Source: Archilochus colubris
Lineage: Eukaryota > Chordata > Aves > Apodiformes > Trochilidae
Assembly (NCBI GenBank): GCA_023079485.1
Contig: CM041085.1
Coordinates: 26,645,121 to 26,709,120, forward strand
Direction of reading: 5' to 3'
DNA: 64,000 nucleotides
The notes below the pieces were generated by a model. The model searched no databases. It worked only from the letters and a program-made list of their open reading frames with translations, and was not told the DNA's origin. Within the stretch, counting starts at the first letter, position 1. Each line of letters begins with the position of its first letter. This document shows, piece after piece, positions 48,220 through 59,260 of the stretch. The position numbers were made by a program, and so were the translations under genes.

Positions 48220-49560
48220 GTAAGGTGAAAGAGAAACCTCTACAGCTTTTGTGCATCCAATTCAAAAGCTCTTCTGAATCTACACATCACCTCCTGTGCA
48301 AGCTGGACAAAGACAGCTTCATCCATCTGTTTGAATATATGTTTTTATTATATACTTGGATACAAATGTCCACAACATCCTCTACATTTCAGAGTTCACT
48401 CAGAAGAGCAGAAAAGCTGTGTGAAAGAAGCCCCACTCAGCAAATAAGTTTAAAAAGACTTCGAAGGGCTTGGAAAAGTTGATGTTAGGAAATACGAAAT
48501 AGCAGCAAGAAAAGCCACAGAATTAGTATTTTAAATCTTCCCTGTTTCTGACAAAAGTTTTATGGGACTACAAATAATTTTTGCTTCTATTTCCACAAAA
48601 CTAAAAAAAAAAAAATCTACAGCAACCAAACAGGTCCACAGTGCATATGCCCAGCAAATAACAATTTAGAAACATTACCCGGGATAACCAAGTCACACAG
48701 CTGAAAGGAATAGCAGAGCAGGGATGTCTTAGCCAGCTGAACAGCAAATGTTTATTACATAAGAAAAATTGTAGTGGTGTAAATATTGTTCAGTTGCCAA
48801 GGAAATTATGAAAAGAGCTCACACCCTCCATAAATGTATATACATCCTTGGACAAAGAAGTCTCTATGGTTTTGGGACAGAATGTGAGAGACGTGCTGAG
48901 CCTTAAAATATGCTTGAAAATATGCAGTATGATATTGGAAAATCCAGAGTATCTATTAACCTTTTCTAGATATATGTACACATGTAGTCATTTGTGGAAA
49001 AAACGGCCACCTGAATAAGAAAATGAAATACCTGCACTTTATGTGGATTTGTATTCATACCTATGCTTTAAAAATATTTTCAAAAAATTTTAACTGATGG
49101 ACACTTTAAATACACCACATTTCATAAATGAACAGCAAATGCATTTCATAAAAATTGGGAATATAAAAATGAAAATTTGAGGAAGATACAAATTGTTCCA
49201 AACCCATCACAATTGCATAAAAATGTTTCAGGTTGTCTGCATAGGAAAGTTCTTATTTCTGTAACAACTCTGTCCATTTCTATCTCACTTTTATTTACTT
49301 CTACTTCCTCCCCTCAGGACTGTGAAGAAATATTTATATTCACACATAAACACTTACCACATTCCTGATTTCCCTAAACATTATGTTTTAAATCCTTTTT
49401 TTTCTTTGCACTATAGAATGCTTAATGTTCAAAATTTATTCCCTATTGCTCAAATCAAAATTGTACCCTATTTATGATGGGGACAAGAGAAATTGGGACA
49501 ATTGCTCTTCAGTACAAGAGCAGACTGTGTTATGCATCACTCAACATACACTGCCAAGAA
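48220..49560. other. Unique non-coding DNA with a weak MIR-like core
   Basis: At 48681-48735, 'ACCAAGTCACACAGCTGAAA' followed by 'GCAGAGCAGGGAT' resembles the reverse complement of the MIR core. A short A13 run is at 48603-48615. No other repeat or gene recognised. Confidence 0.4.
48681..48735 (-). mobile_element. Possible MIR core relic
   Basis: The plus strand has AAGTCACACAGCTGA, then AGCAGAGCAGGGAT, in the order expected for a reversed MIR core (AGGTCACACAGCTAG..GCAGAGCNGGGATT). Only about 55 bp can be followed. Confidence 0.35.
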
Positions 49561-49945
49561 ATAGAATCATAGAATTGTTTTGATTGGAAGAGACCTTTCA
49601 GATCAAGTCTATTCACAACTGCCAAGCCCACCACTAAACCATGACCCCAAACACCACATCTCTATCTGTTGTAAATACCTCAAGGCATGGTGACTCCACC
49701 ACCTACCTGGGCGTCCTGCTCCCATGTCTGACAGCCCTTTCAGTAAAGACATTACTCCTGATACCCTATCTAAACGTCTCCTGGCACAACATGAGGCCTC
49801 TTGTTCTCACTTCTTACTTGGACAAAGACACCCACCTCACCACAAACTCCTTTCAGGTGTCTGTAGAGAGCAATAAAGTCACATGCAACTTGCCACACAA
49901 GCTGCAAGAAGGCTGAATCTTTAACAACTGCACCCAGCTCTTTTA
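49561..49945 (-). mobile_element. CR1 LINE 3' fragment
   Basis: Minus-strand CR1. The plus strand starts ATAGAATCATAGAATTG, followed by 'GATTGGAAGAGACCTTTCAG', 'CCACTAAACCATGACCCCAA', 'CAGTAAAGACATTACTCCTG' and 'CTGGCACAACATGAGGCCTC'. The last part (49890-49945) is badly eroded but still shows the order GGCTGAA..CAACTGCACCCAGCTC. Frameshifts throughout. Confidence 0.93.
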
Positions 49946-51447
49946 TAAAAATACACAAAACATCTCAGTTTCCTCAACAGTACCCCATCTGGTCCTATTT
50001 GTAGGAAAGCTCTGTTCACACTTCAGCTAGCAATTAACCTTTTTCCCCCACTAAAATATCATCACCTGTTTCTTGGGATGCATTCACCTCGTGTTCTATG
50101 GGATGCAGAGTGACACCATGCTACAGACATATGCACTGGCAGTGAACTGGGCACTCAGGTCACCTTGCCTAGTAACAAAAGAGCAGTGTGATCAGACTTG
50201 GCAAATCAATACGGTCATATGTATCATTCTTTTTCTTGATATATTTAAGATCTGAACTACATAGTTTAACAGAAAACAGCAGAAACCCATCTTAGGAACA
50301 CATGATTTATAATATACCTTTGCCAGCCCTTCTATGCTTACAGCCAGCTCAAACTCATTGGAAAATACTTTACATTGAAGACAACACAATTAAGATATAG
50401 AATAAAAATTCAACTATCTTCTTTACACACAAAAAATATTATAAGAAGTAAAGTAATTGGCCTTTTTCTCGTTTCTCACCCAATATCCTCAGACAACCAC
50501 AGGGAACAGCAACCTGAGGTGGGTTCCCAAACCACTGCCAGAAGGAAACATAAGGTCAAGTATGGTCCTAGAAGAAATTCGGCTTGCTTCTTTCCAGGGT
50601 GAAAATGGAAATACCAAGTGAGTATTCCCAGTTAAAACTGACAGACATCTGGAAGACCCAACACTCTTCTCCAAGTTTTCTGATAAACCCATGGTGGGGA
50701 ACATTGTGATGCATCTCAACACCAGTGAAGATTGTGAGGTATCACCCCAGCAACACAGTTACCTGCTCTGCTTATGTCAATCTCATTGCTATCATTACAG
50801 ACCAAACTCAGATATTCTCTAAATAAAGTCATCAAAATCTTAAAATGTTTTACCATACCTATATCTCATAACTCCATCTAGAGATGAAAGTCACTGAAAA
50901 AAAACATAATCACAGAGAAAGATAATCAGAGGTATAACTTTCAAACCACTCTCCTCAAAATTATTTTCATCTTCTCACATTCTTCCAGCTGAGAAATCAG
51001 GGTAACTTGGCAACAACTAACCAAATAAATAACAACTAGTTCATTGAAGTCCATTAGGACAAAAATTTGTTTTTTAATTTACTAAAACCAGTAAAAAGAC
51101 TAACACATAATCACTTTAGCACCATAAACACCAAAATACACATTGCCTTACAGAGTTATATATATGCTACTGAAATGTTTCCTAAACAACCCAGGAATGC
51201 TTTCCACTTACCTCTTCTGTCAGTGTGTGAATGCAGGATAACAGTATCCATGGGCAATAGGTGAAGAGTTAATATACTGCAGTTGTGAATAGACTTGAAA
51301 GGAGAATATGTGTATTTTCATACAAAGACTAAAAACAAGCCCTGGGATTAAGAAGGAATTGCAACTTTTTGCTTCTTCTTCCACTGAGTTACCACCTTCT
51401 GTTTGGCATCTGCTAATGATACAAAAGCTCACTATTACCTTTTTTTT

Positions 51448-51478
<31 letters not shown>

Positions 51479-51494
51479 GAGTTCCTAAAAAAAG
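49946..51494. other. Unique non-coding DNA
   Basis: No gene recognised. An A24 run lies at 51455-51478, preceded by T8 and separated from the next CR1 by only 16 bp. Confidence 0.5.
51455..51478 (+). repeat. Poly(A) homopolymer, 24 nt
   Basis: A24 following TTTTTTTTAAATTT. It abuts the 3' end of a minus-strand CR1, so it is not that element's tail. Confidence 0.95.
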
Positions 51495-51775
51495 TCATAG
51501 AATGCATTTGGTTGGAAAGGACCTTTAAAGATGACCTATACCAGCCCCCCTGCAGTGAGCAGGGTCATCTTCAACTATATTAGGTTGCTCAGAGCCCCAT
51601 CCAACCTTTCCAGGGAGGAGAATTCCATCACCTCTCTGGCAACCTCTTCCACTGTTTCAGCACCCTCATTGTAAAAAATTCCTTCCTAATTTAATCTGAA
51701 TCTATTCTTTTTTAGTTTAAAACCATTAATCCTTGTCATATTGCTACAGGCCCTACTAAAAATTCTGTCCCCAGG
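51495..51775 (-). mobile_element. CR1 LINE 3' fragment
   Basis: Minus-strand CR1. The plus strand reads TCATAGAATGCATTTGGTTG, 'GAAAGGACCTTTAAAGATGA', 'CCCCCCTGCAGTGAGCAGGG', 'CTCAGAGCCCCATCCAACCT', then the ORF2-tail counterparts 'CATCACCTCTCTGGCAACCT' and 'AAAAATTCCTTCCTAAT'. Small deletions and a single octamer unit indicate an older copy. Confidence 0.94.
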
Positions 51776-51874
51776 TAAATAAATACAATTTCAACCTTAA
51801 TAGTGTGCTAAGACAAACTTGAAAAGTGAACAGTCATCCTCTGTTTCATGCCTAGCTCCAAAACACAAAACCTC

Positions 51875-51911
51875 GGGGGGGGGGGGAGGGAAGAGAGAAA
51901 GAAAAAGGAGT
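51875..51911 (+). repeat. G12 run and purine-rich tract
   Basis: Twelve consecutive G (51875-51886), then AGGGAAGAGAGAAAGAAAAA. Could fold as a G-quadruplex or triplex in principle; nothing shows that it does. Confidence 0.9.
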
Positions 51912-52915
51912 GCTACACAGTTTTAATAGTGCCATGTAACCCCATGGCATGAATGCTACCTGTTCTCCACCTCAAGAACTACCACTTTCCTAAACATCCT
52001 CCACTGTGCAATTATAAACCATGCCAGCTCTTCCCTCTGCTGCACACCCCAGTACATACTTCCAGCCTTTCCATCTAAATTATTTAGAGCTTCCACAAGT
52101 GTAATTCAATCTATGCTAATTTGCCAATTAATTCTGTATTCTGCTCTCCAACATTGTTACCCCAGTTGACATGAAAAGCAGGCACCTAGTTTTATACAGA
52201 GATGGAAGAACAGCTGAATGCTTAATGACCTAAGTAGTTCAATTCAGTGATGATTAAATCCTAGCAAGGTTTCCAAAGTGAATTGCATACAGTTTCCCAC
52301 CACACAAGCTGAGTGTGAGACAGTGAGCTTTAGTTTAGAACTAGTGAAAAACTTGCAAGTGTTTGATTTCCTTCAAGGGAAAGAGATGTTTTCAACAGAC
52401 ATTTCAAAATGCTTTGTTAAAAATCCTATTAGTCATGACCTACTCAGCTAATACTTAGCCTAAATTGAATCTGTTCCCTTGAGTTTTTCCAGCTACCTAC
52501 ATGGCTGCTCTTGCAAACTGCCCTGTCTTAAGCCTGCTATTTTCAAATTTGGTTCTTCCAATACCTGTCACTTGAGTACTGTGAACCCCTCAAAGACTGG
52601 ATTGTCACCTGTGCCCAGAAATGCAGTACAACTCTTCATCCTCAACCTTACAAATAAGCACTCGTGTTCAATGAGAACATTTGCCAGGACTTCTAAGAGA
52701 AAATAATGTTGAACTAATCTGCTATTTCTACTTAAACCCAAAATCTGACCAGTGCTTCAAAATCCCCACGTCAGGTTCACTTTATGATAACCTCGGGAGC
52801 ATTTGATGTTTACATTGGTGACATAATTTTAAAAGGCAGGGCACAGGGTTTTGTGATTGCCAGTTACAAGGTTGAGTTGCACTCCTAGTTCACTGCAAGG
52901 ATACAACCTATTAAT

Positions 52916-52932
52916 AAAAAAAAAAAAAAAAA
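52916..52932 (+). repeat. Poly(A) homopolymer, 17 nt
   Basis: A17 following CCTATTAAT. Confidence 0.9.
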
Positions 52933-54762
52933 TTAAACAAAAACTCTCAGCAGCAAGAAATCCCTCTGGGGGATGTATTTTACTGTGTTCTATGGATTCT
53001 TTGGGTTACTGGAGTCAACCACCTGCCTAGGAGTACAATTGAGGAATGTAACAGCATTCCCCCAAACCCCATAGTCTGTCATGTTTGATTGCTTACAGTA
53101 TCTACATAATTGCATAAATTGCTTTCACTCCCTGTACACTATATACAACTCAAATGTTGAAAAAACAAAGATAGGGCATCATTAGCCCATACACCCTATT
53201 CCTTAGTGCAAACATGTCATTACATTAATTCGCATACTAATGTTGATTGCACAGTACAGTAGGACAATTAATAATGTTACAGAAGTTTGCAAAAAATAGG
53301 TTGTGCAGAAGTCAAATTTTGAAAGTCTTAGGATAAGCACACAATGCATGGTAGACTTCACTGATACTCCTTTTGCCTGTCTAACATATTAGGATTTAAT
53401 TTCCCTGAATCTGAATATCAAATACAAATTTCTGCACCTGAAATTCACTTCTAAGTAAAATAGCAAATCTTACTCACTGACAGCTTCAAGTCTGACAGAA
53501 CCTGATGCAATTCCTTCTAGTGAAAACTAAAAGCTTGCTACTAAACTTGCAGGTTTGTTAATAGAACAACCACATACAAAGTATCTCTCCATGCACAGCA
53601 AAGGAACCCCTGAAAAAAACAATGACCTGCTCCACCTTCAAGCCACATTCTACTTGGAAACATCACTGCAAGATGCTCCTGAATGGAGATGGGAAAAAGC
53701 AGTCAGCTGTGACCCTGCCCAACTTTAAGGCTCACTGCTGCCTGAACTCACATTGTTTTGCTCCCCATGACATGGAGTATCCTTTTATAGGATTTCTATA
53801 AGCAGCTGAATTCACTGCAATCTCTGGAAAAATGGTTCCCATGAAGTACAGTCAAAACAGTCATGAAACGTTCTTTATTTCCACCTTTGGGAAACATTCA
53901 CAGACGAGGAGAGAAGAAATGTCAACATTTTTCAAAAAAGCATCCATTCTACAAGGAGAATTAAGTAGGGAACTCTATCAGCACCACCCACTGAAACTGC
54001 TCTGATGGGTCTTACTGGTGTTTTGAAACCAAAGCTTCATGGAATATTTTAACTGTTCTTCACAAAACGAGTAATTTTCCACAGACACTTTCATCTGTTG
54101 CAAGATTAATGCAAATAAGCAATCAAACATTTATTTTGCAAGGAATACCCAGAATGATCTAATGCCACCCATTTCAGTTGTTTCATGCTTTTGTCAAGCA
54201 AACCATGAACATAACTAACTCCTTAGTTCAAGAACATTTAAACCCAGACTCCAATGCCACAAGATAATAACTTAGTGTGTGATACCAAGGAAAGTTACAA
54301 GCCTTATTAAAGCTTCAAACAGCTCTGTTCTGAAGCATTTAACATACAATATGTAACAGTGGAATTCTCTCGTGTCTGAGAAGGGTAGAACAAGCTTCAC
54401 TTTGAATTAAAAACATGTTAATCCCCTCCCTTTTCAAAACTGCTTTTTAACTCTAGGGAACATGAGCCTAGAGTGACACCAAGTTATCCTACAGCCTCAG
54501 GATCATGCAAAGGCACAGGTTTTGTTAGCCCCCCTGCTCCTGCCCCCCAAAAAGCACACATCTTTATTTATGTCTTACAGTTGGGGAATAAAAGAAAAAA
54601 AATGTTTTGATATTAGCCTCCAAATTAGAAAAATTCCTATCACAAGGTAAAGAGGAAACCTTCCAATGACAAAGCAAAAGGACATATTTGGTGAAAAAAA
54701 AATATCTGTGAAGCATACATGGAAGCTGTGATATACACCTAGGGATGGTTCTCCTCTACCAG

Positions 54763-54878
54763 AGCTACATGGAGCAGCAGCATGGACAAGTGTGATTCAC
54801 AGGTAGCAGAGCTTATCAGCACAGACCTTCTGCAGAGCCACAAAAAAGAGAACAAAATCGCTACCATCCACCTGACGG
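54763..54878 (+). CDS. Candidate internal coding exon, protein unknown
   Basis: I do not recognise the product. Acceptor GGTTCTCCTCTACCAG ends at 54762 and donor GACGG|GTGAGTGT lies at 54878/54879, giving a 116-bp exon. One plus-strand frame is open throughout (one leading base, 38 codons, one trailing base). It reads TWSSSMDKCDSQVAELIS at the start and SHKKENKIATIHLTG at the end; the other two frames contain stops. The composition is protein-like and hydrophilic. The minus strand is also open across the same bases (54739-54921), which weakens the case. No neighbouring exon was found, though the 54980-55200 block downstream is GC-richer than average. Chance is a real alternative. Confidence 0.2.
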
Positions 54879-56119
54879 GTGAGTGTGCATCCCCTTTTGG
54901 GGCCTTGACTTTTCTTCTCAAGTGTTTACTTGAAAATAGAAACAGATGTAACTCTTCCCTTGAAAAGAGCTCTTATTAAAGTGTCTGTGTGGCTTGGGGA
55001 GCAGCTCCAAGGTGTCCACCTTTGTCCAAGCACCCAGCTGGGCTGAAGGAGCAGCTTCCATCGGACCAGGAACAGGGTCAATTCTCCCGGCTCACCTGGT
55101 GGAGCAGGATCCACTGCTTCCCATCAGCACCTCAGGGAATGGGAGGCACAGCTGTGGGACTGGAGACCTGAGGAAAGGAAGCACGGGAGTCAGACATAGG
55201 AGATGAAAGGAGTTAGAGCACAAACCCATAAGGAACCAGATTTCAGTAGCATTAACTCCTTTCTATGGGCTGCTCCTTCCACCACTTAGCTGAGCAAGGG
55301 GCTGGTGACAGGAACTCTGCTCTGGTGATGGCCAAGGGTCACCTGGAGGTTCACCCAAAAGTTGCCAGCTTTCTGCTGACACAAGGAACACTTCTCACAA
55401 CACAGGATGATGCTGTTGAATCTACTGGAAATTGTGCAGTGATACATTGCTGGGTCACACAGCAAGAAGCTTGCTACAGGCTGCTCTGCCAAGATTTATC
55501 ACAGTAGCAACAATAGGAAAACATTAATTAGAAATCATTGCTTCATAGCAACTAAAGACACCACACACTCACACTAGACACCATCTGGGTATTTTGCACA
55601 TTTCCATGCCTAAGCAAAACACACTGTACCTTCAAAAACCTTTAATGCTTTTCTCTTCCCAAGATGTGCTAACAATGAGTAATGATAGTCATGAAAGGCA
55701 CATGATGTCTCCACTCCAAAAGCAGGTGATGCCCATAATGCTTGTCAGAGCACAAAGCCTGACTTCATTTTTTTGGCTCTGAATTGTTTCTATTTATTTA
55801 ACAGCAAAAGACTGAAAACTTGAAAAATAATTTTATTTTATTTCAGTAAAAGATTTATACCTTTTTCTTGTGGGAGAAATTACTACAGATTTTTTTTTTT
55901 TTTTTTGTGAACAATGAGAAGCTGTATTTCAGAAATATTCAGGTTTTTTCTCTCCAAAGGAGGTAATAAACATGATAATACATAAAACAGTGTCATTTCA
56001 ACAACAAAATATAAACAAAAGTGCTTTAAAGAGTTCTGCAATTCACTAAATGAGCATTTTGGTGATGTTTATTACTTCTTATAACAATCACCTTGAAATC
56101 TTTTTTTCAGATGTAAATT
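54879..56119. other. Non-coding DNA, GC-richer at its left
   Basis: The segment 54980-55500 is GC-richer and has overlapping open frames (54989-55206, 55265-55507) without recognisable domains. T17 at 55890-55906. No transposon family seen. Confidence 0.45.
55890..55906 (+). repeat. Poly(T) homopolymer, 17 nt
   Basis: T17 following ACTACAGA. Confidence 0.9.
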
Positions 56120-56510
56120 TTATGAAAATGTGCCCATGTCTTTTTGCGGTTGTGTCTATTTTATTGCGTTTATTCCCCAGTCCTGGGCATTCTTTCATTG
56201 TGCTTCCTGCATTGCCAACCTGCAACACTGCTTAATTTTTCGATTGCCCACAAGAGGGCTCATTTCCATAGGGCTACAGCTGCACAGAAGGCACACGCCT
56301 TTCATCAGCATCCAAATCCCTGTCAGTCAGACCATGCAGCTTCAAACACCCAAATGTCCTCGTACTGTTAATGATGCAGCAACAGCTCAGCTGCCCGATG
56401 TATATTTATTGCTTGATTTACGAGAGGGTATTATACATCTCAGTTCTTCAAACTACTTCATATCTGCGATTACAATTATCCTCAGGGGAAAAATAAATAA
56501 AAATAAAAGG
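56120..56510. promoter_or_regulatory. CpG-retaining non-repetitive block, candidate conserved element
   Basis: Eight or so CpGs are spread over 56140-56470 (TGCGGTTG, ATTGCGTTT, TTCGATTG, CACGCC, CTCGTAC, CCCGATG, TTACGAG, TGCGATT) in a window otherwise poor in CpG. Visible motifs include a RUNX-like TTGCGGTTGTG, an E-box CAGCTG and AT-rich homeodomain-type cores around TTTATTGCTTGATTTACGAG. A 158-codon plus-strand frame (56130-56606) spans it, with a second overlapping frame of 75 codons. Neither has a recognisable domain, and no splice sites fit well. I infer constrained regulatory DNA or an unknown exon; this is unproven. Confidence 0.3.
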
Positions 56511-57227
56511 ATCTTCTCCCTTCCCTTGCTGGTGCCAAGAGGCAATAGTCCTTCTATATGTGTTATATGTCCTGTGCATCTCTACCCTGCCTGCAGCCCA
56601 CCCTGAGAAGCTCCAAGCAGAGGAGGCACTGAGAGCCCTTGCTGCCAGCAGTGTGGTTCCTGCAGGTTGGGTCTTCAGTAGAACATGAACTCACTGGGTA
56701 CCAGTTTCCTCAGTCATCCATGGGGCAGAAACCATGTCTTTCTCCTTCTCTCCATCTGCTCTCTTTCTAGCACAAAGTCTTTAGGACCTTCAAGTCCTAA
56801 AACCACACTCACAAGATACTTGAGCAGAGAACACTCCACACCACTAGCAAAGAAGCACAAATCATTACAAAAACAAAAAACAAAAAACAAAAAACAAAAA
56901 ACAAAAAAAAAACCCAGCCAAACAAACAAACAAAACTTTAGAAAATTATGAATGAGGCAAATGAAAAATTAAGATATTAATGGAAAAGATTCAAAAATAT
57001 AAATCCAAGGCAAATAAAAAGTAATTCCAAAAGAATGGGTTTTCTCTAAGAGGTATGAAACGTCAGACACTCCAAAAAATCTGCTAGCAGCTCTTCTGTT
57101 GTTACTGATTTTTCAGGAATTATGCTGAGAAGCTTTGGGGGAAACCAGCTGTAAAACAAGACATATAGACCAGATATGAGAACTAAGAATGACCCTTGAG
57201 CAAATAACTTCTTGTTTTTCCACACAG
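56511..57227. other. Unique DNA with an A-rich microsatellite
   Basis: Contains the (AAAAAAC)n/(AAAC)n repeat. Ends with the pyrimidine-rich acceptor tract CTTGTTTTTCCACACAG at 57227. Confidence 0.5.
56869..56936 (+). repeat. (AAAAAAC)n then (AAAC)n microsatellite
   Basis: Five to six CAAAAAA-type heptamers, an A10 run, a short CCCAGCC interruption, then about four AAAC tetramers. It produces a repetitive low-complexity translation in both strands that should be ignored. Confidence 0.95.
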
Positions 57228-57387
57228 TGAGAGGTTGATGTCATTCAGGGTGCTGGGAAATGACACAAACTGGAGGTAGGACTGGGCTGAGCGGATGTTG
57301 TTGGCATCCCAGAAATGGTGTCTGTCCTACAAAGATGGATAGAGCCTGTGGATGCAGATAGCCCAGAGCCTGGTGCCCTCACTCAAG
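57228..57387 (+). other. Candidate internal non-coding exon
   Basis: The acceptor CTTGTTTTTCCACACAG (ending 57227) and the donor ACTCAAG|GTGAGC (57387/57388) enclose 160 bp. Every plus-strand frame is closed, so it would be a lncRNA or UTR exon. The interval is GC-richer than its flanks and is not a recognisable repeat. It lies on the same strand as the 48123-48219 candidate, about 9 kb downstream, so the two could belong to one transcript; that is inference. Confidence 0.2.
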
Positions 57388-59182
57388 GTGAGCACTAAAT
57401 AGGCCTAGTTTACAAAAGCAGCGTGTGTGCCAAGGACATACAAGTATTTATAGCATCCAGAGATTAAGAGAGTTCAGGGTATACAACTCATCTTTACATA
57501 AAAAGCGCAAACTCTTAAACAGTTGTTAGCTACCTCCTACGTGAACTCAAACCATAAGGTGAACCTAGTGGCTACCTGGAAAAGTTTGATAGCAGAGAGG
57601 CAAACTCACTGTCGCCAGTCTTCTCTGATAACTTGCTCGAATGGGCTCCAGGAGCTGCGTCATCTGAATGTGAAAACTGCTGTGTTGGCAGAGGTTTTGC
57701 CGTGGCATCTTGCTATTTGCTAGAAAGCATCTCATTCTTCTTCTGTTTTATTGCTAGTTTTCAGCAAACAGTAATTTTTACATTTTTTTTTTTTTTTAAG
57801 GATGACTGCAACATTGACTTCTAGCAGCAGATTCTTACAACATATCCTCTGGCTATGGTGAAATAATTCTCCATCCTTTCCCGTCATTTATCAAGTCAAG
57901 TAATGAAGTTTTTCACTTCCATGTGAAACTGACCCTGGTACTACAGAAGAGAAGTTTAACTTTGAAAAGTTGTCCTGCAGCAGCAGAAAGAGGAGCTAAG
58001 GGATTGACCTCCCAGGCTCTATGGAATATTTAGCAGCCTTGGCTCATCCTGCAATCAGAAGATGCACTTAACCTGCATCCAGGACATGCCACTCCTTGCA
58101 GGGAATTGAGGCCCTGTCTATGTCTTGCCAGCAATTCTTCAACCATCTCCAAAGAAAAGCAGAGATCTCCATTGTAGAGAAGAAAGTTATGAGACCTGCT
58201 GGGCTCAAACTGTATTAATTACCCCAAGTGATCTCTTTTCTTGCCATATATCTTGCTTTTATTCCTCAAACATCATCAAAAATGCAGGTGGATGCCAATA
58301 TCACAGGCATTGCTACCCTTGTGCCTGCTGTTGGTAACACAACTAGTCTACTATTTTTTTAGTTTACAGAAACAAAGACTGTCATGCACATTGAAAAAGA
58401 AGTGGTTAAAAATTCATTCTAACAGGCTGTAAGAAAAGATTTGAAGTACCTTTAATTAGAAGGACTGGGCTTGGGGTAGTGGATTGGTCTGGTTTATTTT
58501 TAACCTCCTAATTGTGTTGGGCCTTTTGAAACAGCCAAGTTTTCTCCTGGCTCAGAGATATACAGACCAAAAGATAAATGTTTGGAAAAATTATTTTCAA
58601 GAAAGTTTTTTGAGGAAAGTTTTCAGATGAAAGGAAATAGGATAGCATTTAACTAATTTTTTAATACATTTTTTTTTAGGCAGTGTCCAGATTTTAAAAT
58701 AAATTTTAATTTTACTCTGTCCTGCTTTCTAATATTTATTCCTATGCTTGGAATGTTACATCACTTTTACTGTGGAAGAACTCAAATTTCCTCTGGAACC
58801 CCCTTCTTAAAGTCCAGTCTTCTCTGCACACTGGTCTCACTCCCATTATCACAAAATACATTCCATCAGACATATTTAATCCTTTGCTAAACATTTCACC
58901 TTGGGAAGACTGTTAGCAACCCAGGGTTCAGACTGGATAAAAATCTCCCCTTTTCTCAGAAACTAGAATAAGGAAAACACGAATTGTAAAGAAGTCTACA
59001 TCTATCAACAGGAAGCATTACTTTGCTGCAATCAAATGTAAAAAAGCCTTCCTAGGACTGTTTACATATCCCAAACTTACTTTTAAGTCCACACCTCAGC
59101 AGAGTTCAGTGGAAATACCTGAAAACAACCTATCTTGTAAGGGAGAGAGAAAATGTATTCCCTCAGGCTGTCTCTCAGAGAC
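57388..59182. other. Unique non-coding DNA
   Basis: T15 at 57783-57797 and a shorter T-run near 58669. No gene or transposon recognised. Confidence 0.5.
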
Positions 59183-59260
59183 AAAGATGGCAAGGGACCT
59201 CGAGGATCATCTGCTCCAACCTTTCTAGGTAGGAACACAGTTTAGATGAGGAGGCCTGCA
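59183..59260 (-). mobile_element. Probable CR1 LINE 3'-UTR remnant of an older subfamily
   Basis: The plus strand has AAGGGACCTCGAGGATCATC then GCTCCAACCTTTCTAGGTAG and 'AACACAGTTTAGATGAG'. The first part matches the CR1 3'-UTR block 'ggaagggacctcgaagatcat..tccaacc'; the second resembles older CR1 subfamilies with 'aggagcacagtttagatgag'. The octamer end is lost. Short, so assignment is moderate. Confidence 0.55.

Larger units (their letters stand above)
51776..54762. other. Unique non-coding DNA
   Basis: Contains G12 followed by purine-rich DNA (51875-51911) and A17 (52916-52932). No gene or transposon recognised. Confidence 0.5.
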
